Under the pieces are notes generated by a model, which was given only the letters and a program-made list of their open reading frames with translations, did no database searches and was not told the DNA's origin. Shown here in pieces: positions 10,333-20,493 of a stretch of DNA of 56,525 nt. The DNA comes from Chloroflexota bacterium. GTDB lineage: Bacteria > Chloroflexota > Dehalococcoidia > SM23-28-2 > HRBIN24. Location: the NCBI GenBank assembly GCA_030550295.1, contig JAUQPQ010000003.1, positions 1 to 56,525 of the forward strand, in the 5' to 3' direction. Every line of letters begins with the position of its first letter. Within the stretch, counting starts at the first letter, position 1. A program made the translations under genes and the position numbers.

Positions 10333-10649
10333 CTCTTTCTACCTCCTCTCTGAGGGCGACTCTCAACGCCTAGCGCAGGGCGCATTAGGCGGAAGCAGCT
10401 AGAGCAATAGACAGGCCTGTCCTGCCTGGGAAGGAATGGGACTTGCGTAGGGGCCCCACAACGGGAGCAGACGGCATCGTGCAAGGGGCGAGGTTGGGCC
10501 CCCGTGGCAGCCCGTCGCGCCTGGCGGCACTCAGGGCAACGCTTGGGGTCCTGATAGCCGCGGCTTGCGTGGAACTCCTGATCTTCTGCGGAGAAGGTGA
10601 AGACCTTCCCGCACTCGACACAAACTAACTCTCGATCCTGGTACACCAC
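10323..10649 (-). CDS. Zinc-ribbon domain protein
   Basis: CVECGKVFTFSAEDQEFHASRGYQDPKRCPECR and CSRCG...YCSSCF paired CxxC motifs. Confidence 0.72.
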   Translation of the reverse strand: MVYQDRELVCVECGKVFTFSAEDQEFHASRGYQDPKRCPECRQARRAATGAQPRPLHDAVCSRCGAPTQVPFLPRQDRPVYCSSCFRLMRPALGVESRPQRGGRKRWR

Positions 10650-10869
10650 CCGATGACCTCCTTCTTCTCGCTTGCCAGCCTGGTCTAACTTCGGTCATCG
10701 GGTGGAGCTGCAGAGTCAAGCGACCCGATACCAGAAGGCTAAACCTGGCTTCTTGCTAATGTTACCATCGTCGGCACGCGTTGGCAACCCCATTATTGAT
10801 ATGCTGCATCCCCCAAAAACATGCCTCCCCATCCACCCTCTGCCAACTTATAATCTTACAAGCAACCAG

Positions 10870-11355
10870 ATGAGCGAGGCGTGGGCGGCCAGGGCCATAG
10901 ACCTTCTTGCCCAGAGAGGAGAGACCCTGGCTGTAATGGAGGGGTCGACGGGTGGGCTCCTTTCCCACTTGCTTACCCAGGTACCGGGGGCGTCACGCGT
11001 GTTTTTGGGTGGGGTAGTGGCCTATGGTAACCAACTTAAAGAGCAGGTGGGGGTACCCGGCAAGGTGCTCAAGGCCTTTGGCGCAGTAAGCGAGGAAGCT
11101 GCCCTGGCCATGGCTGAGGCAGCCCAAAGATGGGCAGGCGCTTCAATAGGGCTCGCTGTTACAGGGATCGCTGGCCCGACAGGCGGTAGCGCTGCCAAGC
11201 CCGTGGGCCTGACCTACGTCGCAGCGGTAGGACGGGGCATATCTCTATGCCGGGGTCAAACCTTACTGGGAGACCGCGGTCAGATCAAATATGAATCGGC
11301 CGTTATGGCCATTCGCCTACTCTTGGAGCTGGCTGAAAGGGAGGAGGAGAGATAG
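10870..11355 (+). CDS. CinA C-terminal-like (nicotinamide-nucleotide amidohydrolase) family protein
   Basis: MEGSTGGLLSHLLT, VVAYGNQLKEQVGV, GAVSEEAALAMAE, VTGIAGPTGGSAAKPVGLTYVA. Confidence 0.82.
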   Translation: MSEAWAARAIDLLAQRGETLAVMEGSTGGLLSHLLTQVPGASRVFLGGVVAYGNQLKEQVGVPGKVLKAFGAVSEEAALAMAEAAQRWAGASIGLAVTGIAGPTGGSAAKPVGLTYVAAVGRGISLCRGQTLLGDRGQIKYESAVMAIRLLLELAEREEER

Positions 11356-11846
11356 TGTCGTTGGAATCGACTCTCTTCCGGCGTATTATGTCCCAGTTCC
11401 CAACAGGGGTGACCGTGGTCACCACCCGTGTGGGGGACTACCTTCATGGCAGCACCGTTAACTCCTTTACTTCTGTCTCCCTGGAGCCAATGTTGGTGCT
11501 GGTCTGCTTGGACAAGAAGGGTGACACTCATGAGTTGTTGCTAAAGAGCGGCATCTTCGCTGTCAACATTTTGGCCCAGGAACAAGAAGGCATGTCTCGA
11601 CTTTTCGCTACCAAGGGTGAGGGCCATAGTCACAACCTTGACCAGGTGGCGTACAGGCTAGGAGTCACTGGGGCGCCTATCCTAGAGGGTTGCCTTGCCT
11701 ACCTTGACTGTGTGGTGGCCCACCGCTTTCCTGGCGGGGATCACACCATCTTCATAGGCGAGGTAGTGGATGGGGCCCTAATACGCGAAGCGCCTCCCCT
11801 CGTCTTCTTCCGGGGCAAGTACGTGCGTCTGCTTGAGAGCCCCTAG
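11355..11846 (+). CDS. Flavin reductase-like FMN-binding protein
   Basis: [50 protein letters not shown]. Confidence 0.87.
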   Translation: MSLESTLFRRIMSQFPTGVTVVTTRVGDYLHGSTVNSFTSVSLEPMLVLVCLDKKGDTHELLLKSGIFAVNILAQEQEGMSRLFATKGEGHSHNLDQVAYRLGVTGAPILEGCLAYLDCVVAHRFPGGDHTIFIGEVVDGALIREAPPLVFFRGKYVRLLESP

Positions 11847-13018
11847 CGCTGCACCACCATGGCGATGCCCTGGCCTCCCCCGATACAAAGGGTGGCGAGG
11901 CCCAGGTGCGCCCCTCGTCGCCTCATCTCGTAGAGAAGGGTGACCAGGATGCGTGCCCCGCTCGCCCCTATGGGGTGGCCCAAGGCTATAGCGCCCCCGT
12001 TGACGTTGACCCGCTCCCAGTCCCAGCCAAGCTCGCGACCTACAGCTAACGATTGGGCAGCGAAGGCTTCATTGGCCTCAATAAGATCCACGTCCCTCAA
12101 GTCTATGCCTGCCTTTTCTAAGGCTTTGCGCGTGGCGGGGACCGGTCCCATCCCCATGATGCGAGGGGGCACGCCGGCGTTAGCATAAGAGCGTACCCAG
12201 GCAAGTGGCTCCAACCCCAACTCCTTAACCTTGCGCCTAGACGCTAGCACTACTGCTGCCGCGCCATCGTTAATGCCGGAGGCGTTGCCGGCTGTGACGG
12301 TGCCGTTGGAAGCGAAGGCGGGACGGAGGCGGGCCAGCTTCTCCGGGCTGGTATCGGGCCGGATATGCTCATCACGATCGACGACACTTGTGCCTTGTCG
12401 GCCCTGGATCTCTACTGGAGTCACCTCTTCGGCAAAGCGCCCCTCCTGCCAGGCTTTGGCAGCCTTCATGTGGCTCTCATATGCGAACCGATCCTGGTCC
12501 TCTCGTGATATTTCGTACTCACGCGCCACATTCTCGGCCGTGTTACCCATGTGACATTGTTCAAAGGCGCACCATAGGCCATCCTTGATCATGTGGTCTA
12601 CCACCTCTCCGTGTCCCATCCGGTAGCCGAAGCGGGCCCTGGGCAGAAGATAGGGGGCATAAGACATGCTTTCCATCCCACCTGCCACAATCACATCGGC
12701 TTCGCCAAGGGCGATAGCTTGCGCTGCGAGCACTACCGCTTTCAGGCCGGAGCCACACACTTTGTTAACAGTGGTCGCGGGGACACTTTCAGGCAGACCA
12801 GCCATCATAGCCGCCTGCCGTGCTGGGTTCATACCCAGCCCCGCCGACAGGACGTTGCCCATTATCACCTCTTCAACCTGATTAGCCTCGATCCCTGCCC
12901 GCCGGATAGCCTCTTTTATGGCTACAGCGCCAAGCTGTGGCGCTGGGACATCGCTCAAACTGCCGCCGAAAGAGCCTATGGGCGTTCTTGCCGCCCCAAC
13001 GATGGCGACTTCCTGCAT
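11843..13018 (-). CDS. Acetyl-CoA C-acetyltransferase (thiolase)
   Basis: [68 protein letters not shown]. Confidence 0.94.
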   Translation of the reverse strand: MQEVAIVGAARTPIGSFGGSLSDVPAPQLGAVAIKEAIRRAGIEANQVEEVIMGNVLSAGLGMNPARQAAMMAGLPESVPATTVNKVCGSGLKAVVLAAQAIALGEADVIVAGGMESMSYAPYLLPRARFGYRMGHGEVVDHMIKDGLWCAFEQCHMGNTAENVAREYEISREDQDRFAYESHMKAAKAWQEGRFAEEVTPVEIQGRQGTSVVDRDEHIRPDTSPEKLARLRPAFASNGTVTAGNASGINDGAAAVVLASRRKVKELGLEPLAWVRSYANAGVPPRIMGMGPVPATRKALEKAGIDLRDVDLIEANEAFAAQSLAVGRELGWDWERVNVNGGAIALGHPIGASGARILVTLLYEMRRRGAHLGLATLCIGGGQGIAMVVQR

Positions 13019-13046
13019 AACTTCCCCCTGTTTTGCTGTTTTGTCT

Positions 13047-13331
13047 TCATTGTAGCATAGCGTAAATGAAAAGCCCTGCTGCCGCCAGGACAGCCAGCCG
13101 AAGACGACGCGTAAGAGGTACGGGCCGCATACCCAGCAAGATGATCACCGCAGCTATGATGGGTGTAAGGAACACCCTAGCAGGATGCTCTGGCTGAAGG
13201 CCAGCGGCGCCTAAAATGGCGTGTAGGGCTATTGCGCACGCAAAAGATGCTACCGCCAGGAGGACTATCCGGCTGTATCTAGGACGTGTACCTGCCCGCG
13301 CAGGTGGCGGCAGGCCCTTCTTTTCCCTCAT
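13047..13331 (-). CDS. Small hypothetical membrane protein
   Basis: 94 aa, about three hydrophobic stretches, tightly packed after the reductase gene. Confidence 0.5.
   Translation of the reverse strand: MREKKGLPPPARAGTRPRYSRIVLLAVASFACAIALHAILGAAGLQPEHPARVFLTPIIAAVIILLGMRPVPLTRRLRLAVLAAAGLFIYAMLQ
13049..13057 (-). promoter_or_regulatory. Extended -10 promoter element for the thiolase gene at 13018
   Basis: Minus strand reads TGC-TACAAT 31 nt upstream of the start codon. Confidence 0.4.
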
Positions 13332-13337
13332 GGCATA

Positions 13338-14084
13338 CTAGCGTAGGTACATGCCCCCATTAATATCAAAGGTGGCACCGGTAATGTAGTCGCCCTCGGC
13401 CACTAGGAAGCGGCATAGCTTGGCCACCTCTTCCGGCCGGCCGAACCTACCCATGGGGATACGGGCTAGCAGGCTCTTCTGAACATCCTCGGGTAGGCTT
13501 GTGACCATATCTGTCTCAATGAAGCCAGGGCAAACGGCGTTCACGGTGATGTTGAAGCGGGCCAGCTCTAAGGCTACAGCTTTGGTGAACCCCACGATCC
13601 CCGCCTTGGCCGCGGCATAGTTGGCTTGCCCTATGTTGCCCATCTGCCCCACGATGGAGGACATGTTGACGATCCTGCCACCGCCCCTCTGGATCATGTG
13701 GGGGACCACAGCCTGGGTGCAGTAGAATATGCTGTCCAGGTCAGTGGCGATCACCTCTCGCCACTCCTCCATGCTCATGCGCCGAAGCGTCCTGTCGCGG
13801 TTGACGCCAGCATTGTTGATGAGGATATCGATCCCACCAAAGGCTTCAACGGTGGCATCAACCAGCTTTTGTACCTCGTCTGGATGGGCTACTCCTGCCT
13901 GTACACATATGGCCTTGTGACCTTGACTGTGAAGCTCCTCAAGCAATTGCTCGGCTAGCTCCTTGTGCTGGTAATAGTTGATGGTCACCTTCGCCTTGTG
14001 AGAGGCTAGCTCCTTAGCTATAGCACGTCCTAGCCCCCGCGAACTCCCAGTGACAATGGCAACCCTATCGGACAGGCACGCCAT
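13338..14084 (-). CDS. SDR-family 3-oxoacyl-(ACP/CoA) reductase, acetoacetyl-CoA reductase-like
   Basis: IVTGSSRGLGRAIA, INNAGVNRD, NMSSIVGQMGNIGQANYAAAKAG, VNAVCPGFIETDM. Confidence 0.92.
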   Translation of the reverse strand: MACLSDRVAIVTGSSRGLGRAIAKELASHKAKVTINYYQHKELAEQLLEELHSQGHKAICVQAGVAHPDEVQKLVDATVEAFGGIDILINNAGVNRDRTLRRMSMEEWREVIATDLDSIFYCTQAVVPHMIQRGGGRIVNMSSIVGQMGNIGQANYAAAKAGIVGFTKAVALELARFNITVNAVCPGFIETDMVTSLPEDVQKSLLARIPMGRFGRPEEVAKLCRFLVAEGDYITGATFDINGGMYLR

Positions 14085-14184
14085 TTTTGACCCCCTCCAC
14101 TATGTTTCCGCTCCTCCAGCCTATATCAGCGGAGGGAGTTCATTCAAGTTATAAATGAAACCTTAGGTGAGCATTAGGAAGTGT

Positions 14185-15864
14185 TTATATCGCCACGGGG
14201 GGCTGGTACTCGCCGAATATGCGGCGCATGACGCCACATATCTCGCCCAGGGTAGCGTAGGCCTGTACGGCTTCCATGATGGGCGGCATAAGGCTAGCTG
14301 AGTCGTGGCAGGCTTCCTCTAGACGCTTTAGGGCTGCCCTTACTTGGGCCTCGTCACGGTGACGGCGCACTTGCTTCAGCTTCTCCATTTGGGCCTGTTC
14401 GGCCTCCGGGTTGGTACGGAACACCATCTTGGGGCGCTCATTCTCCAGGCAGTACCGGTTCACTCCCACGATGATACGCCTTCCCTCGTCTACAGCTTTC
14501 TGGTGGGCGTAGGCTGCCTCTTGGATCTCTCTCTGCATGTAGCCCGACTCGATAGCTGCCACCGCCCCTCCCATGTCCTCGATCTTGTGCAGGTATTCCC
14601 AGGCCTTCTTCTCTAGCTGGTTGGTGAGCCACTCCACGTAGTAGGAGCCTGCCAGGGGGTCTACTGTATCGGTCACCCCTGTCTCGTAGGCGATGATCTG
14701 CTGAGTTCGCACGGCTATGCGTTGGGCCTCCTCTGTGGGGAGGGAGAGGGCCTCATCGTAACAGGAGAGGGCCAGGGACTGGACACCTCCCAGGACTGTG
14801 GCCAGGGCCTGGATAGCTGCCCGGACGATGTTTAGCTCAGGCTGTTGAGCGGTGAGGGTGGCCCCTCCCGTTTGGACATGCGTACGGAACATCCAGGAGC
14901 GGGGATCCTTAGCGTGGTAGCGCTCCCTCATGATACGGGCCCACATGCGACGCAGGGCCCGGTATTTGGCTATCTCCTCGAAGAAGTTGTTTTGAGTATT
15001 GAAAATCCAGGAGATGCGCGGGGCGAACTCGTCTATGTCTATTCCCCTCTCTAGGACGGCGTCCACATATGCTATGGCATTGGCGAAGGTGAAGGCCATC
15101 TCCTGCACAGCTGTCGCCCCGGCATCGCGGATGTGATAGCCCGATATGCTGATGGCGTTGAACTTGGGCATCTCTTTGGCGCACCAGGCGATGAGGTCGG
15201 CGGCCAGCCGCAGAGAGGGCTTAGGGGGGAATATATAGGTGCCACGCGCCACATATTCTTTCAAGATGTCGTTCTGTACCGTCCCCGATACCTGCGAGAG
15301 GGGAACCCCTTGCTTTCGGGCCACGATAGCGTACATGGCCACTATGACTGCGGCGGGGGCGTTGATGGTCATAGAAGTGCTCACCTTATCCAGAGGGATC
15401 CCGTCGAACAAGGCCTCCATGTCGGCCAACGTGTCGATGGCCACCCCCACCTTGCCCACTTCCCCTCTGGCATGTGGGTCATCGGAGTCATAGCCCAGTT
15501 GGGTAGGTAAGTCAAAGGCTACCGAGAGACCTGGCTGGCCTTCCTGAAGCAAGAACTTAAAGCGCTTGTTGGTTTCCTCGGCCGTCTCGTAGCCGGCGTA
15601 TTGGCGTATGGTCCACAGTCGGGTGCGGTACATGGTAGGGTGGATACCCCGGGTGTACGGGTATTGGCCAGGGAAGCCTATGTCTCTAAGGAAATCGATA
15701 TCGGCGATGTCCAGGGGCGTGTAGATGACCTTCGTCTCGGTGGAGCTGGTGGCGAATTCGGAGTCTTGGCGTTCCCCTCCCTTGCGCAGGGCTTCCTGGA
15801 GGATCGTCTTTTCCCACCGTTCCTGCTCCCGGCGGATGCGCTCCAGCTCTTCCTTGTCTAGCAT
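14185..15864 (-). CDS. Acyl-CoA mutase large (substrate-binding) subunit, methylmalonyl-/ethylmalonyl-CoA mutase type
   Basis: [95 protein letters not shown]; no B12-binding DxHxxG domain. Confidence 0.9.
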   Translation of the reverse strand: MLDKEELERIRREQERWEKTILQEALRKGGERQDSEFATSSTETKVIYTPLDIADIDFLRDIGFPGQYPYTRGIHPTMYRTRLWTIRQYAGYETAEETNKRFKFLLQEGQPGLSVAFDLPTQLGYDSDDPHARGEVGKVGVAIDTLADMEALFDGIPLDKVSTSMTINAPAAVIVAMYAIVARKQGVPLSQVSGTVQNDILKEYVARGTYIFPPKPSLRLAADLIAWCAKEMPKFNAISISGYHIRDAGATAVQEMAFTFANAIAYVDAVLERGIDIDEFAPRISWIFNTQNNFFEEIAKYRALRRMWARIMRERYHAKDPRSWMFRTHVQTGGATLTAQQPELNIVRAAIQALATVLGGVQSLALSCYDEALSLPTEEAQRIAVRTQQIIAYETGVTDTVDPLAGSYYVEWLTNQLEKKAWEYLHKIEDMGGAVAAIESGYMQREIQEAAYAHQKAVDEGRRIIVGVNRYCLENERPKMVFRTNPEAEQAQMEKLKQVRRHRDEAQVRAALKRLEEACHDSASLMPPIMEAVQAYATLGEICGVMRRIFGEYQPPVAI

Positions 15865-15873
15865 TTCATCCTC

Positions 15874-16389
15874 CTAATCTCTCACTTGAGGGAAAGAGTG
15901 GGGTATCCCCACCTCTCTCTTGGGTACCAGGACTGAGCGCCGGAAGCGCATCACTAGTTCCCCGTGCTGGTTGTAGGCTCGAGTCTCCACGCTGACGACC
16001 CCTCTATCAGGGTTAGAGCGGGATTCCCGTTTCTCTAGGACGGTGGTCTCAGAATAGATGGTGTCGCCGTGGAAGACAGGGCGCAGAAACTCGATCTTTT
16101 CAAAGCCTAGGTTGGCGATCGCCTTACCTGAGATGTCACGGACGCTTTGCCCAAGGGCTATATCCACCACCAGGTTGCCCACCACCACGTTGCGTCCGAA
16201 CTGGGTCTTCTTGCCATATTCGGCGTCTATGTGGAGGGGATGGTGGTTCATAGTAAGCATGCAGAAGAGGATGTCGTCCATATCGGTGATGGTACGTCCG
16301 GGCCAGTGCCTATAAGTGGCGCCTACCTCGAAGTCTTCGTAGTAGCGGCCAAACTCGTACGCTTCAGACATGGTATCTACCTCCATCAT
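15874..16389 (-). CDS. MaoC-family hydratase (candidate mesaconyl-CoA hydratase)
   Basis: YYEDFEVGATYRHWPGRTITDMDDILFCMLTMNHHPLHIDAEYGKKTQFG; overlaps the downstream-strand acyl-CoA dehydrogenase gene by 4 nt. Confidence 0.85.
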   Translation of the reverse strand: MMEVDTMSEAYEFGRYYEDFEVGATYRHWPGRTITDMDDILFCMLTMNHHPLHIDAEYGKKTQFGRNVVVGNLVVDIALGQSVRDISGKAIANLGFEKIEFLRPVFHGDTIYSETTVLEKRESRSNPDRGVVSVETRAYNQHGELVMRFRRSVLVPKREVGIPHSFPQVRD

Positions 16390-17558
16390 TCCCCGAACAT
16401 GCGCAGAATGTTGCGGGCGATGACTAAGCGCTGGATCTCGTTTGTGCCCTCGCCGATGAGCATAAGGGGGGTATCGCGGTAGTAGCGCTCTACTCGCATG
16501 TCCTTGGTATAGCCGATGCCGCCATGGATACGGAGGGCCTCAAGGGCCACCTCCTGCGCCACCTCTGAGGCGAAGAGTTTGGCCATGCCGCCCCACAGGT
16601 CGGCCCTCTCGCCACTGTCCTTCTTGGCGGCGGCGGCACGGGTGAGGAGGCGGGCTGCCTCTACCTTTGTGGCCATATCGGCTAGCTTGAGCTGGATAGC
16701 CTGATGCTCGGCGATGGGGCGGCCGAAGGTGACCCGCTGTTTGGCGTACCTTATGGCGTCCTCCAGGGCTGCAGTGGCCACCCCCACCGCCCGGGCCGCC
16801 ACGTTGATCCGCCCCACCTCGATGCCGCTCATGATGTGCAACCAACCCTGCCCCTCTTTCCCCCCAAGGAGATTCGCCTCTGGCACCCGGGCATCTTCGA
16901 AGTAGAATATGGTGGTGTCTATGCCTTTGTACCCCAGTTTCTGGATCTGGCCCCCTACGGTGAGGCCTGGCGTAGACTTCTTCTCTACCAACAAGGCGCT
17001 CATGCCCCTGTAGGGGGGCTCGGCTTCAGGATCGGTTTTGACGAGGACGGCGAATAGATGGCCATATATCCCGTTGGAGACGAACATCTTGGTGCCATTG
17101 AGCACATAGAAGCCATCGTGACGGCGGGCTATCGTCTGGATGGATTGGAGGTCAGAGCCGGCGTTGGGTTCCGTCATACAGATGCCGCAGTGGATTTCGC
17201 CGCTTGCTATGTGGGGCAGAAAGCGCGTCTTCTGGTCCTCGGTGCCGAACTGGCTTATCATCCATGAGACGATGACGCTGCCGTTAATGATGCCGCCCAG
17301 GCTCATCCAGCCGCGGGAAAGCTCCTCCACTATGGCTGCATAGGTTACAAGGGATAGGCCTAGGCCTCCATATTCGGGCGGCACGGCCACCCCAAAAAGG
17401 CCCATCTCTTTCATCTTGCGTACCAGCTCGTGAGGATACTCGTCCCGGTGGTCCAGATCCGAGGCGATGGGTATGACTTCTTTCTCCACGAAGCGGCGCA
17501 CCTGGGCGACGATCATTTGCTCTTCCTCTGAAAGGGTGGCCATGGTGGGCAAAGGCAT
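16386..17558 (-). CDS. Acyl-CoA dehydrogenase (candidate methylsuccinyl-CoA dehydrogenase)
   Basis: Start chosen at MPLPTMATLSEEEQMIVAQVRRFVEKEVIPIA, after AAGGAG; CMTEPNAGSDLQSI, RIHGGIGYTKDMRVERYYRDTPLMLIGEGTNEIQ. Confidence 0.9.
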   Translation of the reverse strand: MPLPTMATLSEEEQMIVAQVRRFVEKEVIPIASDLDHRDEYPHELVRKMKEMGLFGVAVPPEYGGLGLSLVTYAAIVEELSRGWMSLGGIINGSVIVSWMISQFGTEDQKTRFLPHIASGEIHCGICMTEPNAGSDLQSIQTIARRHDGFYVLNGTKMFVSNGIYGHLFAVLVKTDPEAEPPYRGMSALLVEKKSTPGLTVGGQIQKLGYKGIDTTIFYFEDARVPEANLLGGKEGQGWLHIMSGIEVGRINVAARAVGVATAALEDAIRYAKQRVTFGRPIAEHQAIQLKLADMATKVEAARLLTRAAAAKKDSGERADLWGGMAKLFASEVAQEVALEALRIHGGIGYTKDMRVERYYRDTPLMLIGEGTNEIQRLVIARNILRMFGE

Positions 17559-17592
17559 AGCTTGCTCCTTTATTAAAGTTTCTGCTGGCTCC

Positions 17593-17621
17593 AGTGTAAG
17601 GCCACGAGAGGGCCTTGACAA
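17593..17621 (-). promoter_or_regulatory. Promoter of the acyl-CoA dehydrogenase-MaoC-mutase transcription unit
   Basis: Minus strand: TTGTCA (17621-17616), 17-nt spacer, TACACT (17598-17593), then GGAG. Confidence 0.6.
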
Positions 17622-17631
17622 GGGCAGTGCC

Positions 17632-17660
17632 TTGACCCATCCCCCCTCCCCCCCTACACT
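17632..17660 (+). promoter_or_regulatory. Divergent promoter of the malyl-CoA-lyase-like gene
   Basis: TTGACC (17632-17637), 17-nt C-rich spacer, TACACT (17655-17660), then GGAG; ribosome-binding site AGGAGG before ATG 17694. Confidence 0.6.
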
Positions 17661-17693
17661 GGAGGCCGACAGCACCATATATTAGGAGGCACC

Positions 17694-18722
17694 ATGTTTT
17701 ACCTCGAGAAGCAGAACCGGATGGTAATACCTAGGACGGAGCTCACCTATCCTGCTCATCAGATGCGCTTCCACGAGAACGCGGCCAAGGCCCCTGTAGA
17801 CCACGTCATGGCCGACTTCGAGGACGCTTGTCCCTACGAATACAAAGGAGAGGCAAGCCGTCGAGTAGCTGTGGAGGCGCTAAACACCATCGACTTCGGC
17901 GATAAGGTGGTGACGGTGCGCCCCAACAACATTCGCTCCCCTTACTTCCTAGGGGATCTCCAGGCGGTGATGGTGGGCGCACCAGACCGCTTTCATGGCA
18001 TCGTCCTGCCCAAGGTGTACAGCCCAGAGGACATAGTATACGTTTCCAGCCTTCTGGACGCCCTGGAGAAAGAGGGTGGGTGGACTACGCGCGTCCAGAT
18101 AGAGGCGCTCATCGAGACCCCCCAGGCCTTAGTACGGGCCTATGAGATCGCCACCGCATCGGATCGGATGGCGGGTCTCATCTTTGGCATCGCCGACTTT
18201 GCCGCTTCCATCGGGGCGAAGGAGTATGTGGAGGATCAGCACAAGTATTTCTTGTACCCCAAGCAGGCTGTTGTTGTGGCAGCCAAGGCGGCTGGCCTCC
18301 ATGCCATTGACTGCGTCTACTTCCGTATAGTGCGTAGGGACACCCCTCCTGAGGAGGCGAGGGAGATAGAGGAGGGGCTCAGGCGTAAGAACATGGAGGC
18401 GGCCAATCTGGGGATGGATGGCTCCTGGATAATCCACCCCTCTCAGGCTCAGATAGTTAACGAATGCTATACCCCTAGCGACGAGGAGGTGGAGCGGGCC
18501 CGCAGAGCTATCGAGGCATACTATAAGGCAGGTGGCGGCTCCATCATCAACCCTGAGACAGGAGAGTTCGAGGACGATGCTACTGTTAAGGCCAAGCTGA
18601 TGCTATTGGCCAAGGCCGTGCAGGCAGGCAAGCTCACCAAGGATTATCTGGACGAGCTGGCCCGCCGCTCGGCCGAGATTACAGGCTATAACATTCTCAA
18701 GGTTATGAGGCGGATGGGTTAG
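17694..18722 (+). CDS. HpcH/HpaI (CitE-like) aldolase, candidate L-malyl-CoA/beta-methylmalyl-CoA lyase
   Basis: YPAHQMRFHENAAKAPVDHVMADFEDACPYEYKGEAR-like, VRPNNIRSPYFLGDL, IEALIETPQALVRAYEIA, IFGIADFAASIGAKEY, WIIHPSQAQIVNE. Confidence 0.88.
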   Translation: MFYLEKQNRMVIPRTELTYPAHQMRFHENAAKAPVDHVMADFEDACPYEYKGEASRRVAVEALNTIDFGDKVVTVRPNNIRSPYFLGDLQAVMVGAPDRFHGIVLPKVYSPEDIVYVSSLLDALEKEGGWTTRVQIEALIETPQALVRAYEIATASDRMAGLIFGIADFAASIGAKEYVEDQHKYFLYPKQAVVVAAKAAGLHAIDCVYFRIVRRDTPPEEAREIEEGLRRKNMEAANLGMDGSWIIHPSQAQIVNECYTPSDEEVERARRAIEAYYKAGGGSIINPETGEFEDDATVKAKLMLLAKAVQAGKLTKDYLDELARRSAEITGYNILKVMRRMG

Positions 18723-19140
18723 GGGCCGGGTCCAACAAAACTGTGGCCTCACCCGTCAGTACCGGTTGGCCCGCCTGATTGTAACACTCGGTTCGTAGGG
18801 TAACGAGCCTTTTCTCATAGTCTATGGCGGTCACCTCTGCCGTAGCTGTCACTGTGTCCCCTACAAAGACGGGGCGCAGGAAACGTAAACTTTGCCCCAC
18901 GTAGATGACGCAGCTGTGCGGGGCAACCTTGGTGCCCAGGGCAGCCGAGATAAGGCTTGCCGTTAGCATCCCATGGACTACGCAGCGACCGAAGCGAGTG
19001 CCGGCGGCATAGCTTTCATCCAAATGAAGTGGGTTCGTGTCGCCAGTGACCTGAGCGAACAAGCGGACGTCCTCAGAAGTGATGGTCTTTTCTATCTGTA
19101 CTTTCTGGCCCACTTCCACTCCCATAAGCGCCACGGCCAC
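18703..19140 (-). CDS. MaoC-family (R)-specific enoyl-CoA hydratase-like (PhaJ-like)
   Basis: FAQVTGDTNPLHLDESYAAGTRFGRCVVHGMLTASLISAALGT. Confidence 0.87.
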   Translation of the reverse strand: MAVALMGVEVGQKVQIEKTITSEDVRLFAQVTGDTNPLHLDESYAAGTRFGRCVVHGMLTASLISAALGTKVAPHSCVIYVGQSLRFLRPVFVGDTVTATAEVTAIDYEKRLVTLRTECYNQAGQPVLTGEATVLLDPAPNPSAS

Positions 19141-19153
19141 TACCTCCTTGGCA

Positions 19154-20410
19154 TCAGGGCAGGCCCTTTAGACCAGCCCTTGGCACCCCCACTAGGGCCA
19201 CCATGTTGCCTTCAGGGTGACGATTCTCGTACATCAGCTGGTGGGCAAGCCCTATCTCTTCAAACTTAAAGAGGCGAGAGGCCATGCATGGGTCGACCTT
19301 TCCCTCAATCACTAGCTGGTTGAAGGCGGCGGCCTGCTCATCGTTAGCGAAGTGAGAGCCCTGCAGCCGCTTTTGCCTCATCCACAGGTAGCGCAGATCA
19401 ACTACTGCGTTGTAGCCAGTGGTGCCAGCACAGATGACTACCATCCCACCGGTGTCGCACACAAATATAGAGGTAGGGATGGTGTCTTCCCCAGGATGCT
19501 CGAACACGATGCGTGGGTTCCGCCTTTCGCCTAAGACTTCCCAGATGGCGCGCCCAAAAGCCCGGACGCCCTCCAGCCAGCGGTTATATGCCTCCCGGTC
19601 GCTCCAGTGGGGCATCATGCCCCAGTGATTGAAGTTTTTGCGGTTGATGCACCCTTTGGCCCCCAAACGTATGCAGAAGTCAAACTTCTCCTCAGCTGAT
19701 ACGACAGCTACAGGAATGCCCCCGTGCACTTTAGCGATCTGAATGCCCATAGACCCTAGGCCTCCTGCCCCACCCCACACCAGGACCACGTCGCCAGGCT
19801 GAACGGTGTGGGGAGGCCAGCCCAAAAGCATACGGTAGGCTGTGGCCCCCACCAGGGTGGGGGCAGCTGCTTCCTCCCAAGTGAGATGGGGAGCCTTGGG
19901 TAGGCACTGGTGCGCCTGTACCTTGCAGAACTGGGCGAAGCTCCCCCAGTTGGTCTCGTAGCCCCAAATGCGGGCCGAAGGTGCCATAATGGGGTCTCCC
20001 CCTGCCTTAATGTAGGGGTCCTCCGCGTCCCACCACCCGCAGTGGATTACGACATGGTCCCCCACCTTGACGTTGGTCACCTTTTCCCCTACCGCCCACA
20101 CGATGCCCGAGGCGTCTGACCCACCTATATGGAAATCGGAAGGATCCCCATCTCGTTGCTGAATAGATATGACATCTACCGGCACCCCCAGGGCAGCCCA
20201 TACGTTGTTGTAGTTGATGCCGGCCGCCATCACGTATACCAAGGCCTCGTCCGGCCTTAGGTCTTTAGGTACCTCTACCTTCTCCGTCCTGAAAGCATTG
20301 ATGGGCTCACCAAACCGCTCCCGCCGAATCACCTGTGCATACATGTAACGCGGTATATGCCCCAGCGGAGGCATCTCCCCAATTTCATAGATATCTTTCC
20401 TAACAATCAT
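19154..20410 (-). CDS. ccr: Crotonyl-CoA carboxylase/reductase
   Basis: 418 aa MDR enzyme: [107 protein letters not shown] typical of CCR. Confidence 0.93.
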   Translation of the reverse strand: MIVRKDIYEIGEMPPLGHIPRYMYAQVIRRERFGEPINAFRTEKVEVPKDLRPDEALVYVMAAGINYNNVWAALGVPVDVISIQQRDGDPSDFHIGGSDASGIVWAVGEKVTNVKVGDHVVIHCGWWDAEDPYIKAGGDPIMAPSARIWGYETNWGSFAQFCKVQAHQCLPKAPHLTWEEAAAPTLVGATAYRMLLGWPPHTVQPGDVVLVWGGAGGLGSMGIQIAKVHGGIPVAVVSAEEKFDFCIRLGAKGCINRKNFNHWGMMPHWSDREAYNRWLEGVRAFGRAIWEVLGERRNPRIVFEHPGEDTIPTSIFVCDTGGMVVICAGTTGYNAVVDLRYLWMRQKRLQGSHFANDEQAAAFNQLVIEGKVDPCMASRLFKFEEIGLAHQLMYENRHPEGNMVALVGVPRAGLKGLP

Positions 20411-20493
20411 AGATACCTCCTATGAATCGATGGTGTTCCTATAGGTTATTTCCCAGGATAAAGAAGGGGCGTTGGGGGCGTCAAGGGAAGGGA

